Part shown: positions 28,308 to 36,393 of the stretch, piece by piece | Layout of the letters: the number at the start of each line of letters is the position of its first letter | Numbering within the stretch: position 1 is the first letter of the stretch | Source: Verrucosispora sp. WMMD573 | GTDB lineage: Bacteria > Actinomycetota > Actinomycetes > Mycobacteriales > Micromonosporaceae | Assembly (NCBI RefSeq): GCF_027497175.1 | Contig: NZ_CP114901.1 | Span: 310,001 to 374,000, forward strand | Length of the DNA stretch: 64,000 nt | Reading direction: 5' to 3' | Position numbers and translations under genes: made by a program | Notes under the pieces: model-generated | What the model saw: only the letters and a program-made list of their open reading frames with translations | Told to the model about the DNA's origin: nothing | The model's database searches: none

Positions 28308-28467
28308 GGCGTCGTCCTTGTCTGTCGCCGGGTTGGCGACGAGAGCGGACAGGCGACCGTCGACGGGGCCTGTCCGAGCGATCGGGACTCGGACGGCCCT
28401 GGTGAGATGGCGCGGAGGGACGGCACCGCGATGTGGGACGGTGCCGGAGACGTACGCGGGAGAGGCG
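28308..28467 (-). promoter_or_regulatory. Probable erm attenuator with exclusive hairpins
   Basis: In transcript order, segment C (28394-28388, GTCCGAG complement CTCGGAC on the plus strand) can pair with B (28378-28372), while B (28376-28368) can instead pair with A (28354-28346, CGGACAGGC on the plus strand); the two helices exclude each other. A third hairpin GTCGCC/GGCGAC (28324-28340) lies just before the erm ribosome site, and a further 7-bp hairpin (28421-28446) lies nearer the leader ORF. Such layouts let ribosome stalling in the leader expose the downstream start. Confidence 0.6.
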
Positions 28468-28581
28468 TCAGTCGCGGGTCGCGCCGGCCAGGGCCGGACG
28501 CCGGACGCGCGGGCGGGCCACCAGCAGCGGCCCGAAGGCGGCCGGCGTGGCGACCGCGTTGATCAGGGCGTGCACGCACAT
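28468..28581 (-). CDS. Putative erm leader peptide
   Basis: A 37-residue ORF beginning MCVHALINAVATPAAFG and ending ALAGATRD, on the erm strand, 160 bases upstream of erm. It has TAGGGT exactly 7 bases before its ATG, so the mRNA may start at or near the first codon. Coding potential fits local codon bias (G or C at nearly all third positions). Inducible erm genes are known to be controlled by ribosome stalling on such leaders; no published leader was matched here, so this is inference from position and structure. Confidence 0.55.
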   Translation of the reverse strand: MCVHALINAVATPAAFGPLLVARPRVRRPALAGATRD

Positions 28582-28588
28582 GCCGGCG

Positions 28589-28594
28589 ACCCTA
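28589..28594 (-). promoter_or_regulatory. -10 element for the erm leader
   Basis: TAGGGT (TANNNT) lies 7 bases before the leader ATG. Directly upstream, CCGGCC-CTGCC-GGCCGG (28595-28611) is a small hairpin that may end the Gfo/Idh transcript. Confidence 0.45.
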
Positions 28595-28635
28595 CCGGCC
28601 CTGCCGGCCGGCGGCCACCGGATTACGGCCCGCGC

Positions 28636-29538
28636 TCAGGCCGGCACGTCGATCACGGTGCCCTGCGCGCGGGCGGTCTCGGCGGCGTCGAGCACCGCCA
28701 CCACCTCGCGGCCGAACCGCACGTCGCAGCGGTGGTCGCGGCTGCCGGCGTCGATCTCGGCCAGCAACTGGTCGATCGCCACTGCGAAAGCGGTCGCCGG
28801 GCTGGCACCACCGTTCGGCAGTCGCTGGATGCCGCTCTCGCCGTAGAAGACGAACTCCGCGGCGACCGAGCGGGGCGGTGCGTCCAGGGTCAACGAGACC
28901 GTGCTGGTGGCACCGTCGGCGTGGCTGAGCAGCAGGTGCACCAGACCGCCAGGGCCGTCGGTGGCGGCCACCCGGGCCACCCGGCCGAGGACCGGCAGCA
29001 GGACGGCCAGCGCGTGCGGGCCGACGTCCCACAGCGCGCCGTGCTCCCGCCGCCACGGCGACTGCCCGTACGGGCTGCCGGGCTGGAAGATCGAGGCGAA
29101 CCGGATCACGTTGGCGGTATGCCAGCCTCCAGCCGCGGCGGTCGCGGCGATGAAGGCGGCGACCTCGGGTTGGTACCGGCCGGTGAAGAAGACCACCGAA
29201 GCCACACCCGACCTGTTGGCCGCCTCGACCACCCGGTCCGCGTCTTCGACGCTCAACGCCAGCGGCTTGTCCAGCAGCAGGTGCCGACCGGCGGTGGCGG
29301 CCCGGACGGCGATGTCCGCCTGAACGTCGGGCGGCAGTGCGACGGCCACCGCGTCGCACGCCTCGATCAGCGAGTCGATCTCGTCGAACGCGGGCGTCCC
29401 GAAGCGGGTGGCCAGCGCGGCGGCCTTGTCGGGGTTGCGCCCCCACACGCCGACCAGCTCCGCCCTCGGGTGCGCCTCGAGCGCCGCCGCGTGCGTCTCC
29501 GCCGCCCAGTGCCCGGTGCCGAACAACCCGAACCGCAT
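28636..29538 (-). CDS. Gfo/Idh/MocA-family oxidoreductase
   Basis: A 300-residue NAD(P)-dependent dehydrogenase. The Rossmann loop GLFGTGHWA is at residues 4-12, and LLLDKPLAL near residue 93 is the family EKP-type motif with the catalytic lysine. The C-terminal half is the alpha/beta substrate domain. Members act on sugars, inositol or related polyols; the substrate cannot be deduced and no sugar transporter is nearby. It is upstream of and on the same strand as erm, separated by a 328-base leader region, so the two are probably independent units. Confidence 0.88.
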   Translation of the reverse strand: MRFGLFGTGHWAAETHAAALEAHPRAELVGVWGRNPDKAAALATRFGTPAFDEIDSLIEACDAVAVALPPDVQADIAVRAATAGRHLLLDKPLALSVEDADRVVEAANRSGVASVVFFTGRYQPEVAAFIAATAAAGGWHTANVIRFASIFQPGSPYGQSPWRREHGALWDVGPHALAVLLPVLGRVARVAATDGPGGLVHLLLSHADGATSTVSLTLDAPPRSVAAEFVFYGESGIQRLPNGGASPATAFAVAIDQLLAEIDAGSRDHRCDVRFGREVVAVLDAAETARAQGTVIDVPA

Positions 29539-29739
29539 CCCCGTACCTCCGCTGTTCTCGTCTGGCCACGGCTGACCCCGCGACAGTGATCACGCTAGTC
29601 CTCCGCGGCCCCCCGTGCCCGGCGTCCCAACGTGACGTGACGGGCGCGACGCGGCACGGCCGGCCGTCCGGGTCCGGGATGGCGGGCGGGTGGCCGCCCG
29701 ACCAGGACGGCGGGTACGGCACCGGCCCTCTCGGCGGTC

Positions 29740-29774
29740 GCTCTTACTACGGGGGTTAGTAGAGTGGGCCGGTG
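29740..29774 (+). promoter_or_regulatory. Promoter and imperfect operator before two membrane-protein genes
   Basis: TAGAGT (29760-29765) stands 6 bases before a GTG at 29772 that opens an 11-codon frame (including stop) whose TGA (29802-29804) overlaps the GTG start of the next gene. An imperfect repeat TACTAC-GGGGG-TTAGTA lies over the promoter (29744-29760). The remaining bases 29539-29739 show nothing certain. Confidence 0.35.
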
Positions 29775-29800
29775 ATCGGAACGAACACCGGGCGACCCGG

Positions 29801-30199
29801 GTGACCACCGCCGCGACCACCACCGGATCTCCGACCGACGGGGTGCTGGCGGTCGCCGCCATCGTGCTGTCGCTGCTGGTCGCCGTCTGGGCCCTGGTGG
29901 CGGCGCTGCGCCACCGGCCGCCGGACCGGATGCAGCTGATCGGGCTGGCCGGGCTGGAGCTACTGCTGCTCGGCCTGGTGCTGGTGACCGCCGTGGCAGT
30001 GGCCGGCGGCGAGCGACCGGGCGAACCGGGCTCGTTCTTCGGCTACCTGGTCACGCTGGTCTGCCTGCCGCCGCTGGCGGCGGTGCTGGCGCGGATGGAA
30101 CCGACCCGGTGGGGATCGGCGATCGTCTGTGCGGTGTGCCTGGTGACGCCGGTGGTGGTGGTCCGGCTTCAACAGACCTGGCAGGTGCTCGGTGGCTGA
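29801..30199 (+). CDS. Small four-helix membrane protein, unknown
   Basis: A 132-residue hydrophobic protein with four predicted helices (about residues 12-32, 42-62, 75-95 and 102-122) and no motif I recognise. The GTG at 29801 is the best start: upstream sequence in the same frame is Arg-rich and non-conserved, and a short frame from a leaderless-type promoter ends at this codon. The stop overlaps the next start by 8 bases, so both membrane proteins are coupled and may act together. Confidence 0.6.
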   Translation: MTTAATTTGSPTDGVLAVAAIVLSLLVAVWALVAALRHRPPDRMQLIGLAGLELLLLGLVLVTAVAVAGGERPGEPGSFFGYLVTLVCLPPLAAVLARMEPTRWGSAIVCAVCLVTPVVVVRLQQTWQVLGG

Positions 30200-30620
30200 G
30201 CTGAGCGCCGCCCGACCCCGGACCAACTCCGGTCCGGGACGGTTGCTGATCGCGGTCTACCTGCTCTTCGCCATCGCCGCCAGCAGCCGCGCCGCCCTCC
30301 AGATCGCCACCAGGTTCGACGAGGCGCCGCTGGCGTACCTGCTCTCCGCGCTCGCCGCGGTGGTCTACATCGTGGCCGCGGCCGGTCTGGCGCGGGCCGG
30401 TCACGCGGGCCGCCGGGTCGCCCTGGCCTGCTGCGCGCTGGAACTGGTAGGCGTCGTCGGGGTCGGCGTCTTCAGTCTGGCCCGCCCGGACCTCTTCCCC
30501 GACGAGACGGTCTGGTCCGAATTCGGCAGCGGCTACGGCTACATCCCGCTGGTACTGCCGATCCTCGGCCTCGCCTGGCTCCGACACACGCGCCGGAGGA
30601 CGGCAGAGGCCCCCTCCTGA
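30192..30620 (+). CDS. Small four-helix membrane protein, unknown
   Basis: A 142-residue protein, GTG start overlapping the preceding gene by 8 bases. Helices lie at about residues 17-37, 48-70, 78-98 and 115-133. The third loop carries DLFPDETVWSEFGSGYGY, a conserved-looking aromatic/acidic stretch. The family is not recognised. Partner of the upstream membrane protein by operon structure. Confidence 0.6.
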   Translation: MAELSAARPRTNSGPGRLLIAVYLLFAIAASSRAALQIATRFDEAPLAYLLSALAAVVYIVAAAGLARAGHAGRRVALACCALELVGVVGVGVFSLARPDLFPDETVWSEFGSGYGYIPLVLPILGLAWLRHTRRRTAEAPS

Positions 30621-30643
30621 CCCTGACGTCCCAGGAAGGGGCC
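30608..30643. terminator. Convergent terminator with one mismatch
   Basis: GGCCCCCTCCTG (30608-30619) pairs with 30632-30643 in 11 of 12 positions around a 12-nt loop, overlapping the stop of the membrane-protein gene and facing the convergent SDR gene. Confidence 0.55.
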
Positions 30644-30660
30644 CCGGTGGACGAGGCCGG

Positions 30661-31419
30661 TCAGTCTCGCGGGCCGCCGGCGACGTAGATGACCTGGCCG
30701 GATACGAAGGACGCCCCTTCGCTGGCCAGGAACGAGATGGTGTGCGCCACATCGTCGGGCCGGCCCACCCGGCGGACCGGGATCTCCGCCTCGGCGTGCT
30801 TCTGCATCGCCTCGAAGTCCACCTTCATCCGGGCGGCGGTGGCCGCGGTCATGTCGGTGACGATGAATCCGGGCGCGACCGCGTTGACGGTCACCCCGAA
30901 CGGGCCCAGCTCGATGGCGAGGGTCTTGGTGAAACCCTGCAGGCCGGCCTTGGCGGCCGAGTAGTTGGCCTGACCCCGGTTCCCCAGCGCCGAAGTGCTG
31001 GACAGGTTGACGATCCGCCCCCACCGGGCCTCGACCATGTGCTGCTGGGCGGCCTGGCTGAACAGGAACGCCCCGCGCAGGTGTACGCCCAGGACGGTGT
31101 CCCAGTCGGCGTCGGTCATCTTGAACAGCAGGTTGTCGCGGAGCACGCCGGCGTTGTTCACCAGCACGGTCGGCGCGCCCAACTCGGCGGCCACCCGTCC
31201 CACGGCGGCCTCCACCTGGGCCCGGTCCGCCACGTCCGCACCGACACCGAGTGCCCGGCCACCGGCCGCCGCGATCGCCTCCACGGTCTCCTTGGTCGCC
31301 GACTCCTCGATGTCGACCACCGCCACGGCCAGTCCGTCGGCGGCCAACCTCCTGGCGGTGGCCGCACCGATTCCCCGTGCCGCCCCGGTCACGATGGCGA
31401 CCCGCTGCCCCTCCGACAT
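30661..31419 (-). CDS. fabG: SDR-family 3-oxoacyl-ACP reductase-like enzyme
   Basis: A 252-residue short-chain dehydrogenase. TGAARGIG (NADP loop, residues 11-18), NNAGV near 89 and the catalytic Ser...Tyr-x3-Lys set (NLSSTSALGNRGQANYSAAK) are complete. Closest in pattern to FabG-type beta-ketoacyl reductases, but many paralogues act on other ketones. GGGAGGTAGGT precedes the ATG. It lies after the GH13 gene on the same strand with a terminator-like hairpin between. Confidence 0.85.
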   Translation of the reverse strand: MSEGQRVAIVTGAARGIGAATARRLAADGLAVAVVDIEESATKETVEAIAAAGGRALGVGADVADRAQVEAAVGRVAAELGAPTVLVNNAGVLRDNLLFKMTDADWDTVLGVHLRGAFLFSQAAQQHMVEARWGRIVNLSSTSALGNRGQANYSAAKAGLQGFTKTLAIELGPFGVTVNAVAPGFIVTDMTAATAARMKVDFEAMQKHAEAEIPVRRVGRPDDVAHTISFLASEGASFVSGQVIYVAGGPRD

Positions 31420-31493
31420 ACCTACCTCCCGGTAACTTGGCTCGACGGCAGGAGCCTAACCCACTCCCGGGCGGCATGAACCCCGTCGATCCC

Positions 31494-31526
31494 GACCTCC
31501 GGACCGGGCCGGCCGGCCCGGAGGTC
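31494..31526 (-). terminator. Hairpin after the GH13 gene
   Basis: GACCTCCGG (31494-31502) pairs perfectly with 31518-31526, and the loop contains a further GGGCC/GGCCC pairing. It lies 21 bases after the GH13 stop. Confidence 0.6.
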
Positions 31527-31546
31527 ACCGGCGGCGTCGGGGCCGC

Positions 31547-33199
31547 TCAGTGCGACCAGGATCGACAGAGCCGAATCCAGCGGTAGCCGTGACCGGAGAG
31601 TTGCAGCTTGTCCAGCTTGCCGACGTCGTCGTAGTTGCGGTCGGCGAGCACGTCGATGGGCAGGTCCGCCTCGGGCTGAAGCTGACTGAGGTCCACCTCG
31701 GCGTCGGTGGTGCCGAGGTTGTGCAGAAAGACCATCGTTCCCGTCGGCCCGTCGGCCCGGTGTGCCAGCACCCCCGGCGGCATCGGCACGTCGATGTGCG
31801 TGGTGGAGCCGGAGCCGATCTCCGGGGCCTCCCGCAGCGTACGGATCATCCGCTCGAACCAGGCCAGCAGCGAGGTGCGGTCCCGACGCTGGAGGGTGAC
31901 GTTGACCTTCTCGTACCCGAACTCACCCTTGTCGATCACCGGTCGGACGAGCTTCTCCGGCTCCGCCGTGGAGAAGCCGGCGTTGGGCTGGTTCGACCAC
32001 TGCATGGGGGTACGGATCGCCTCCCGCCCGTCCAGCGACAGGTCCTCCCCCATGCCGATCTCCTCGCCGTAGCGCAGCACCGGCGTGCCGCGCAGGGAGA
32101 ACTGCAGGGAGTACGCCAACTCGACGCGCCGCCGGTCGTTGCCCAGCATCGGCGCCAACCGGCGGCGAATGCCCCGGTCGTAGATGCGCATGTGCTCCTC
32201 GGGACCGAACTGCGCGTACACCTCGTTGCGCTGTTCGGCGGTGAGCCGGGACAGGTCGATCTCGTCGTGGTTGCGCAGGAACGTCGCCCACTGCCCGCCC
32301 TGGGGCAGCGCCGGGGTGTCCCGCAGCGCCTCGATCACCGGTTCCGGGTCCTGCCGGGCCAGGGCCAGCATCAACCGCCCGTTGAGCATGAAGTCGAAGA
32401 GCATGTGCACCCGGTTCGCCGAGCCGCCGCTGTCGCCGAAGAAGGCGGGCAGGTTGTCGGGCTCGACGTTCGCCTCGGCCAGCAGGACCGCGTCCCCGCG
32501 CCGCCACTGCACGTGCTGGCGCAGCTCGGTGAGGAACTCGAAGTCCAGTTCCGGGTTCGGGTCGCCCGGCTCGGTGCGCTCGATGATGAACGGCACCGCG
32601 TCCATCCGGAAGCCGGCGACACCGAGTTGGATCCAGAACGACATGATCTTCTTGATCTCGGCGCGTACCGCCGGGTTCGTGGTGTTGAGGTCGGGCTGGA
32701 ACTTGTAGAACCGGTGGTAGTACCAGGACTTCGCGGTCCGGTCGTAGGTCCAGGTCTCGTGCTGTTCACCCGGGAAGACCATGCCCTGGTGCCGGTCCGC
32801 CGGCTCCTGGTCGGACCAGACGTACCAGTCGCGGTACGGCGAGTCCGGCGACGAGCGTGCGGACTGGAACCACGGGTGCTGGTCGGAGGTGTGGTTCACC
32901 ACCAGGTCGATGATCACCCGGATGCCCCGGTTGTTGGCCTGGTGCAGCAACTCGGCGAAGTCGCCAAGGGTGCCGAAGCGGGGATCGACGTTGTAGAAGT
33001 CGGTCACGTCGTAGCCGTCGTCGTCGTTCGGCGACGGATGGATGGGGTGCAGCCAGAGGCAGGTCACCCCGAGCCGGGCCAGGTAGTCCAGCCGGCCGAT
33101 CAGACCCCGGATGTCACCGACCCCGTCACCGTCGGAGTCCGCGTACGTGTCGATGTCGAGGCAGTAGACGACCGCCTCCGAATACCACCTGTCAGCCAT
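31547..33199 (-). CDS. GH13 trehalose-synthase-like alpha-amylase family protein
   Basis: A 550-residue TIM-barrel enzyme. The four GH13 regions are visible: DLVVNHTS, GFRMDAVPF (nucleophile Asp), AEANVEPD (acid/base Glu) and FLRNHDEIDL. The start ADRWYSEAVVYCLDIDTYAD resembles maltose/trehalose interconverting enzymes (TreS), but it lacks a fused maltokinase and the full TreS length, so it may be a GH13 sub-branch with a different specificity. GGGAGAAGG precedes the ATG at 33199, fixing it against the 59 upstream codons that stay open. It is divergent from a DUF1349 gene 58 bases away. Confidence 0.85.
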   Translation of the reverse strand: MADRWYSEAVVYCLDIDTYADSDGDGVGDIRGLIGRLDYLARLGVTCLWLHPIHPSPNDDDGYDVTDFYNVDPRFGTLGDFAELLHQANNRGIRVIIDLVVNHTSDQHPWFQSARSSPDSPYRDWYVWSDQEPADRHQGMVFPGEQHETWTYDRTAKSWYYHRFYKFQPDLNTTNPAVRAEIKKIMSFWIQLGVAGFRMDAVPFIIERTEPGDPNPELDFEFLTELRQHVQWRRGDAVLLAEANVEPDNLPAFFGDSGGSANRVHMLFDFMLNGRLMLALARQDPEPVIEALRDTPALPQGGQWATFLRNHDEIDLSRLTAEQRNEVYAQFGPEEHMRIYDRGIRRRLAPMLGNDRRRVELAYSLQFSLRGTPVLRYGEEIGMGEDLSLDGREAIRTPMQWSNQPNAGFSTAEPEKLVRPVIDKGEFGYEKVNVTLQRRDRTSLLAWFERMIRTLREAPEIGSGSTTHIDVPMPPGVLAHRADGPTGTMVFLHNLGTTDAEVDLSQLQPEADLPIDVLADRNYDDVGKLDKLQLSGHGYRWIRLCRSWSH

Positions 33200-33245
33200 G
33201 CCCCGGTACCTTCTCCCGGTCGAGACGCCGGCAAACCCGACTCGG

Positions 33246-33251
33246 TACCGT
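33246..33251 (+). promoter_or_regulatory. -10 element of leaderless DUF1349 promoter
   Basis: TACCGT ends 6 bases before the ATG at 33258; no ribosome binding site is present. Confidence 0.5.
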
Positions 33252-33257
33252 GCCGGG

Positions 33258-33848
33258 ATGCGGAGCATCTCATGGTCCCGCGGCAACTGGCACGGCCGGC
33301 CGGTCCGGGTCACCGAGGAATCGGACGGCACGCTCAGCGTCGAGCCGGGCCCGGGCAGCGACCTGTGGCGGCACACCAGTTACGGCTTCGTGCACGACGA
33401 CGCCCCGGCCCTGCTGGCGCCGTTTCCGGCCGGCACCGCCGTGGAGGTCGACTTCCGGCTGGCCTGGGCCGGGCAGTTCGACCAGGCCGGCGTGCTGGTC
33501 CGGGTGGACGACCGGAACTGGGTGAAGGCCGGCGTGGAGGTCAGCGACGGCCAGCCCCAGGTGGGCGCGGTGGTGACCCGCGACGTCTCCGACTGGTCCG
33601 TGGCGCCGGTCCCGGACTGGGCAGGCCGGGAGGTGAGCGTTCGGGTCAGCCGGGCCGGTGACGCGCTGACCGTACGCGCCCGGGTCGCCGGTGAGCCCTG
33701 GCGGCTGGTCCGGCTCGCCCCGCTGGCTCCCGGTGCGGTGGCGACGGCTGGGCCGTACTGCTGCTCGCCCAGTCGGGGCGGGCTCGTCGTGCGGTTCACC
33801 GGATGGCGCCTCGGCCCGGCCGACGAGGCGCTGCATCCGCAGGAGTGA
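33258..33848 (+). CDS. DUF1349 concanavalin-like protein
   Basis: A 196-residue beta-rich protein of the DUF1349 family (concanavalin A-like fold). AVEVDFRLAWAGQFDQAGVL and the WVKAGVEV segment are typical; no signal peptide is visible. Yeast relatives are linked to enolase regulation, but the bacterial role is unknown; the fold and the adjacent divergent GH13 gene make carbohydrate binding plausible. The ATG at 33258 is chosen because of the leaderless promoter and because the upstream 20 codons overlap the GH13 start. Confidence 0.78.
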   Translation: MRSISWSRGNWHGRPVRVTEESDGTLSVEPGPGSDLWRHTSYGFVHDDAPALLAPFPAGTAVEVDFRLAWAGQFDQAGVLVRVDDRNWVKAGVEVSDGQPQVGAVVTRDVSDWSVAPVPDWAGREVSVRVSRAGDALTVRARVAGEPWRLVRLAPLAPGAVATAGPYCCSPSRGGLVVRFTGWRLGPADEALHPQE

Positions 33849-33923
33849 TCCGTTCGACCGGTGTGTCTCGCGGCTCCGGCGGGTATGACTTCTCTTCACG
33901 CCGGACCCACGGAAGGCATCATC

Positions 33924-34574
33924 ATGGCGCTCGCCCAGGACGTCGACCCCACTCAGGTCGGCGGGCTGACGGGCTGGATCGCCGGGGTGATCGAGGCAAG
34001 CGGCGCGGTGGGGGTGGCCCTGCTGGTCGCCCTGGAGAGCATCATCCCACCCATTCCGAGCGAGATCGTCCTGGCGATGGCCGGATACCTGGCCGGCGAG
34101 GGCGAGTTCAGCGTGGTCGTGGTGACCGTGGCGGCGACCGTGGGCTCGGTGCTCGGCGCGTTGTTCCTCTACTGGGTCGGCGCGGTCGTCGGCGAGGACC
34201 GCCTCAAACGGTGGCTCGACCGGTTGCCCCTTGTCGATCTGGACGACCTGGAGAAGGCCGACCGGTGGTTCGAGCGGTACGGCCGCTGGGCGGTCTTCTT
34301 CGGCCGGATGGCGCCGGTGGTCCGCAGCCTGGTGTCGGTGCCGGCCGGGGCGAACCGGATGCCGCTTGTCGAGTTCGTCACGCTCACCACGCTGGGCAGC
34401 GGTATCTGGAACGGGCTCTTCATCGGACTCGGCTACGCGCTCGGCTCCCGCTGGCAGCAGATCGACCGCTACAGCTCCTGGTTCGACTACGGCCTCCTCG
34501 CCCTGTTCACCCTCATGCTCGCCACCTGGGTGATCAAGAAACTCCGCCGCCGCACCCCCACCCACACCCCCTGA
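33924..34574 (+). CDS. DedA-family membrane protein
   Basis: A 216-residue protein with about five hydrophobic segments. The re-entrant motif ESIIPPIPSEIVLA and FGRMAPVVRSLVSVPAGANRM are the two DedA (SNARE-associated) signatures. DedA proteins act as lipid transporters such as undecaprenyl-phosphate or phosphatidylethanolamine flippases in other bacteria. GGAAGG lies 7 bases before the ATG; the 21 upstream in-frame codons are not needed. A 260-base gap with a large inverted repeat follows. Confidence 0.88.
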   Translation: MALAQDVDPTQVGGLTGWIAGVIEASGAVGVALLVALESIIPPIPSEIVLAMAGYLAGEGEFSVVVVTVAATVGSVLGALFLYWVGAVVGEDRLKRWLDRLPLVDLDDLEKADRWFERYGRWAVFFGRMAPVVRSLVSVPAGANRMPLVEFVTLTTLGSGIWNGLFIGLGYALGSRWQQIDRYSSWFDYGLLALFTLMLATWVIKKLRRRTPTHTP

Positions 34575-34837
34575 CACCCCCACCAATCGCCCCACCCCTA
34601 CACCCCCTACACCCCCACACCGAACCCCAAGATCCGGGCAACTTCGGAGATGTTGCTGCCTCAGCCGGGCTTGAGACAGCAGCATCAGGGAAGTTGCCCG
34701 GATCTTGAGCGTGTCGGGGTGAAGCCGGACCGGCCGCTTGCTCTGCTTCACCTGGCGCACAGGGGTCGGGGCGATCGGAGACGCCGCCGGGGCGGGACGC
34801 CAACGCGATGATCGATTCGGCGGGGGCAGGGACTCTG
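34575..34837. repeat. Intergenic C-tract plus 18-bp inverted repeat with inner hairpin
   Basis: Between convergent dedA and chitinase genes. 34553-34620 is C-rich with A/T breaks. A perfect 18-bp inverted repeat (34628-34645, CAAGATCCGGGCAACTTC, with 34690-34707) encloses a second hairpin (GATGTTGCTG near 34649 with CAGCAGCATC near 34677, one G-U-type mismatch). The rest up to 34837 shows nothing further. Likely a terminator-like or small repeat element related to those at 12709 and 49707. Confidence 0.75.
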
Positions 34838-36241
34838 TCAGGGGAGGGTGCGGAGGTGGGGGGAGACGGTGCGGGCGAAGGCGTTGTTGTTGGTGACGTC
34901 CCAGTTGATGGACCAGGTCATCGCGCCGCGCAGGCCGGGGTAGGTGCGCGGGGGGCGGAAGCTGCCGCAGTTGGTGGCCCGGGTCAGGCAGTCCAGCGCG
35001 GCGTTGACCACGCTGGGCGAGACTATGCCGCCACCGGCCGCGCCGGGACCGGCCGGCAGGCCGAGCCCGACCTGGTCGGGCCGCAGCCCCGCCTCCAGCT
35101 GGATGCAGGCCAGCGCGACGATGAAGTTGACCGTCCCCTGGGTGTACGCGGCGTTGTTGTCGCAGCCGAGCATCGCTCCCGAGTTGTAGAACTGGGTATT
35201 CACCACGGTCAGGATGTCCTTGATGTCCAACGCCAGCTTGAAGTAGCTGCCCGCCGGGTTCTGCATGTCGATGGTCTGTGGCGCCATCGCGATGATCAGC
35301 CCGCTGCCCACCTTCGCCCGCAGTGACCGCAGGGCCTGCGCCATGTACGTCGGGTTCAACCCGTTCTCCAGGTCGATGTCGACGCCGTCGAAGCCGTAAC
35401 GCCGGATCAGGGCGTACACGCTGTCGGCGAAGGCCACCGCGGACGCCGCACTGTTGACCACGACGCGGCCGGTCTCGCCACCCACCGAGATGATCACCTT
35501 CTTGCCGCGACTCTGGAGGGTCCGCACGTCGGCCGAGAAGTCGGCGTCGGTGTACCCGCCGAGCGAGGCGGACAACCCGGGGTCGATGGCGAAGCCGACC
35601 GCGCCGGGCGTGCCGGTCGCGTCGGCGAAGGCGACCGCCACCAGGTCGTACTCGGTGGGCACGTCCCGCAGCCGCAGCTCAGCCGCCGGGTTGTCGAAGT
35701 TGTGCCAGTAGCCGGTGAGGATGTGCTTCGGCAGCCCGGTGACCGGCGGCGGACTGGTCGGCGGCGGGGTCGTCGGAGGAGGCGTGGTCGGCGGCGGGGT
35801 CGTCGGAGGAGGCGTGGTGGCCGGCGGCGTGGTCGGTGTGGTGCCGCCGGCGCAGGCCGCGCCGTTGAGCCGGCAGTTCGCCGGTACGCCGGAACCGCTG
35901 CCGAGAAAGCCGAAGGAGACCGAGGCGCCGGGTGCGATGGTGCCGTTCCAGGAGCGGTTGGTAAAGGTGTACCGCTGGCCGGTGGAGGTCAGCAACGCGT
36001 CCCAGTAGGTGCCGACCGTGGTGCCGGCAGGCAGGTCGAAGGCGAGACTCCAGCCGTTGACCGTGGTGCCGCCCCCGTTGGTGATGGTGTACTTTGCCTC
36101 CCAGCCCGAGCCCCAGTCGGACGTCTTGACGAAGCTCGCGGTGACTCCGGCGGCGTACGCGGCCGGCGCCAGCCCGACCGCCCCGATCGCGGCGGCCAAC
36201 GCGCCGATCACCGCCAGTACCAGTGTTCTGGACCGTTTCAT
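34838..36241 (-). CDS. Secreted GH18 chitinase with CBM2
   Basis: A 467-residue exported enzyme. Signal peptide about 1-31 ending AYA; CBM2 (about 32-135) with the aromatic residues typical of cellulose/chitin binding (WGSGWEAKYT, WNGTIAP); a Thr/Pro linker (about 138-168); then the GH18 barrel with SVGGETG and the catalytic DGVDIDLENG (D-x-x-D-x-D-x-E complete). It hydrolyses chitin with substrate-assisted retention. GGAGGGG precedes the ATG at 36241. The open frame extends upstream but without a signal sequence. It follows a promoter with TGGACA and TAATAA and lies downstream of a GH16 gene. Confidence 0.94.
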   Translation of the reverse strand: MKRSRTLVLAVIGALAAAIGAVGLAPAAYAAGVTASFVKTSDWGSGWEAKYTITNGGGTTVNGWSLAFDLPAGTTVGTYWDALLTSTGQRYTFTNRSWNGTIAPGASVSFGFLGSGSGVPANCRLNGAACAGGTTPTTPPATTPPPTTPPPTTPPPTTPPPTSPPPVTGLPKHILTGYWHNFDNPAAELRLRDVPTEYDLVAVAFADATGTPGAVGFAIDPGLSASLGGYTDADFSADVRTLQSRGKKVIISVGGETGRVVVNSAASAVAFADSVYALIRRYGFDGVDIDLENGLNPTYMAQALRSLRAKVGSGLIIAMAPQTIDMQNPAGSYFKLALDIKDILTVVNTQFYNSGAMLGCDNNAAYTQGTVNFIVALACIQLEAGLRPDQVGLGLPAGPGAAGGGIVSPSVVNAALDCLTRATNCGSFRPPRTYPGLRGAMTWSINWDVTNNNAFARTVSPHLRTLP

Positions 36242-36290
36242 GTGCCCCTCCAGCCCGGACATGAATCCATGGACGTCAACCTGGCGACTA

Positions 36291-36319
36291 TTATTAAGAC
36301 TGTTAACTGTTTCTGTCCA
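36291..36319 (-). promoter_or_regulatory. Chitinase promoter
   Basis: On the minus strand TGGACA (36314-36319) and TAATAA (36291-36296) are separated by 17 bases, in a locally AT-rich stretch containing GTTAAC. Transcription would start about 45 bases before the chitinase ATG. No DasR site is seen. Confidence 0.55.
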
Positions 36320-36393
36320 GGGCTGGCCGTGGGCGAGTCGACGTGGCCCCCTGTCTCGCCGGAGGCGATGCCAGGGGGCCACGTCCCCACGCC

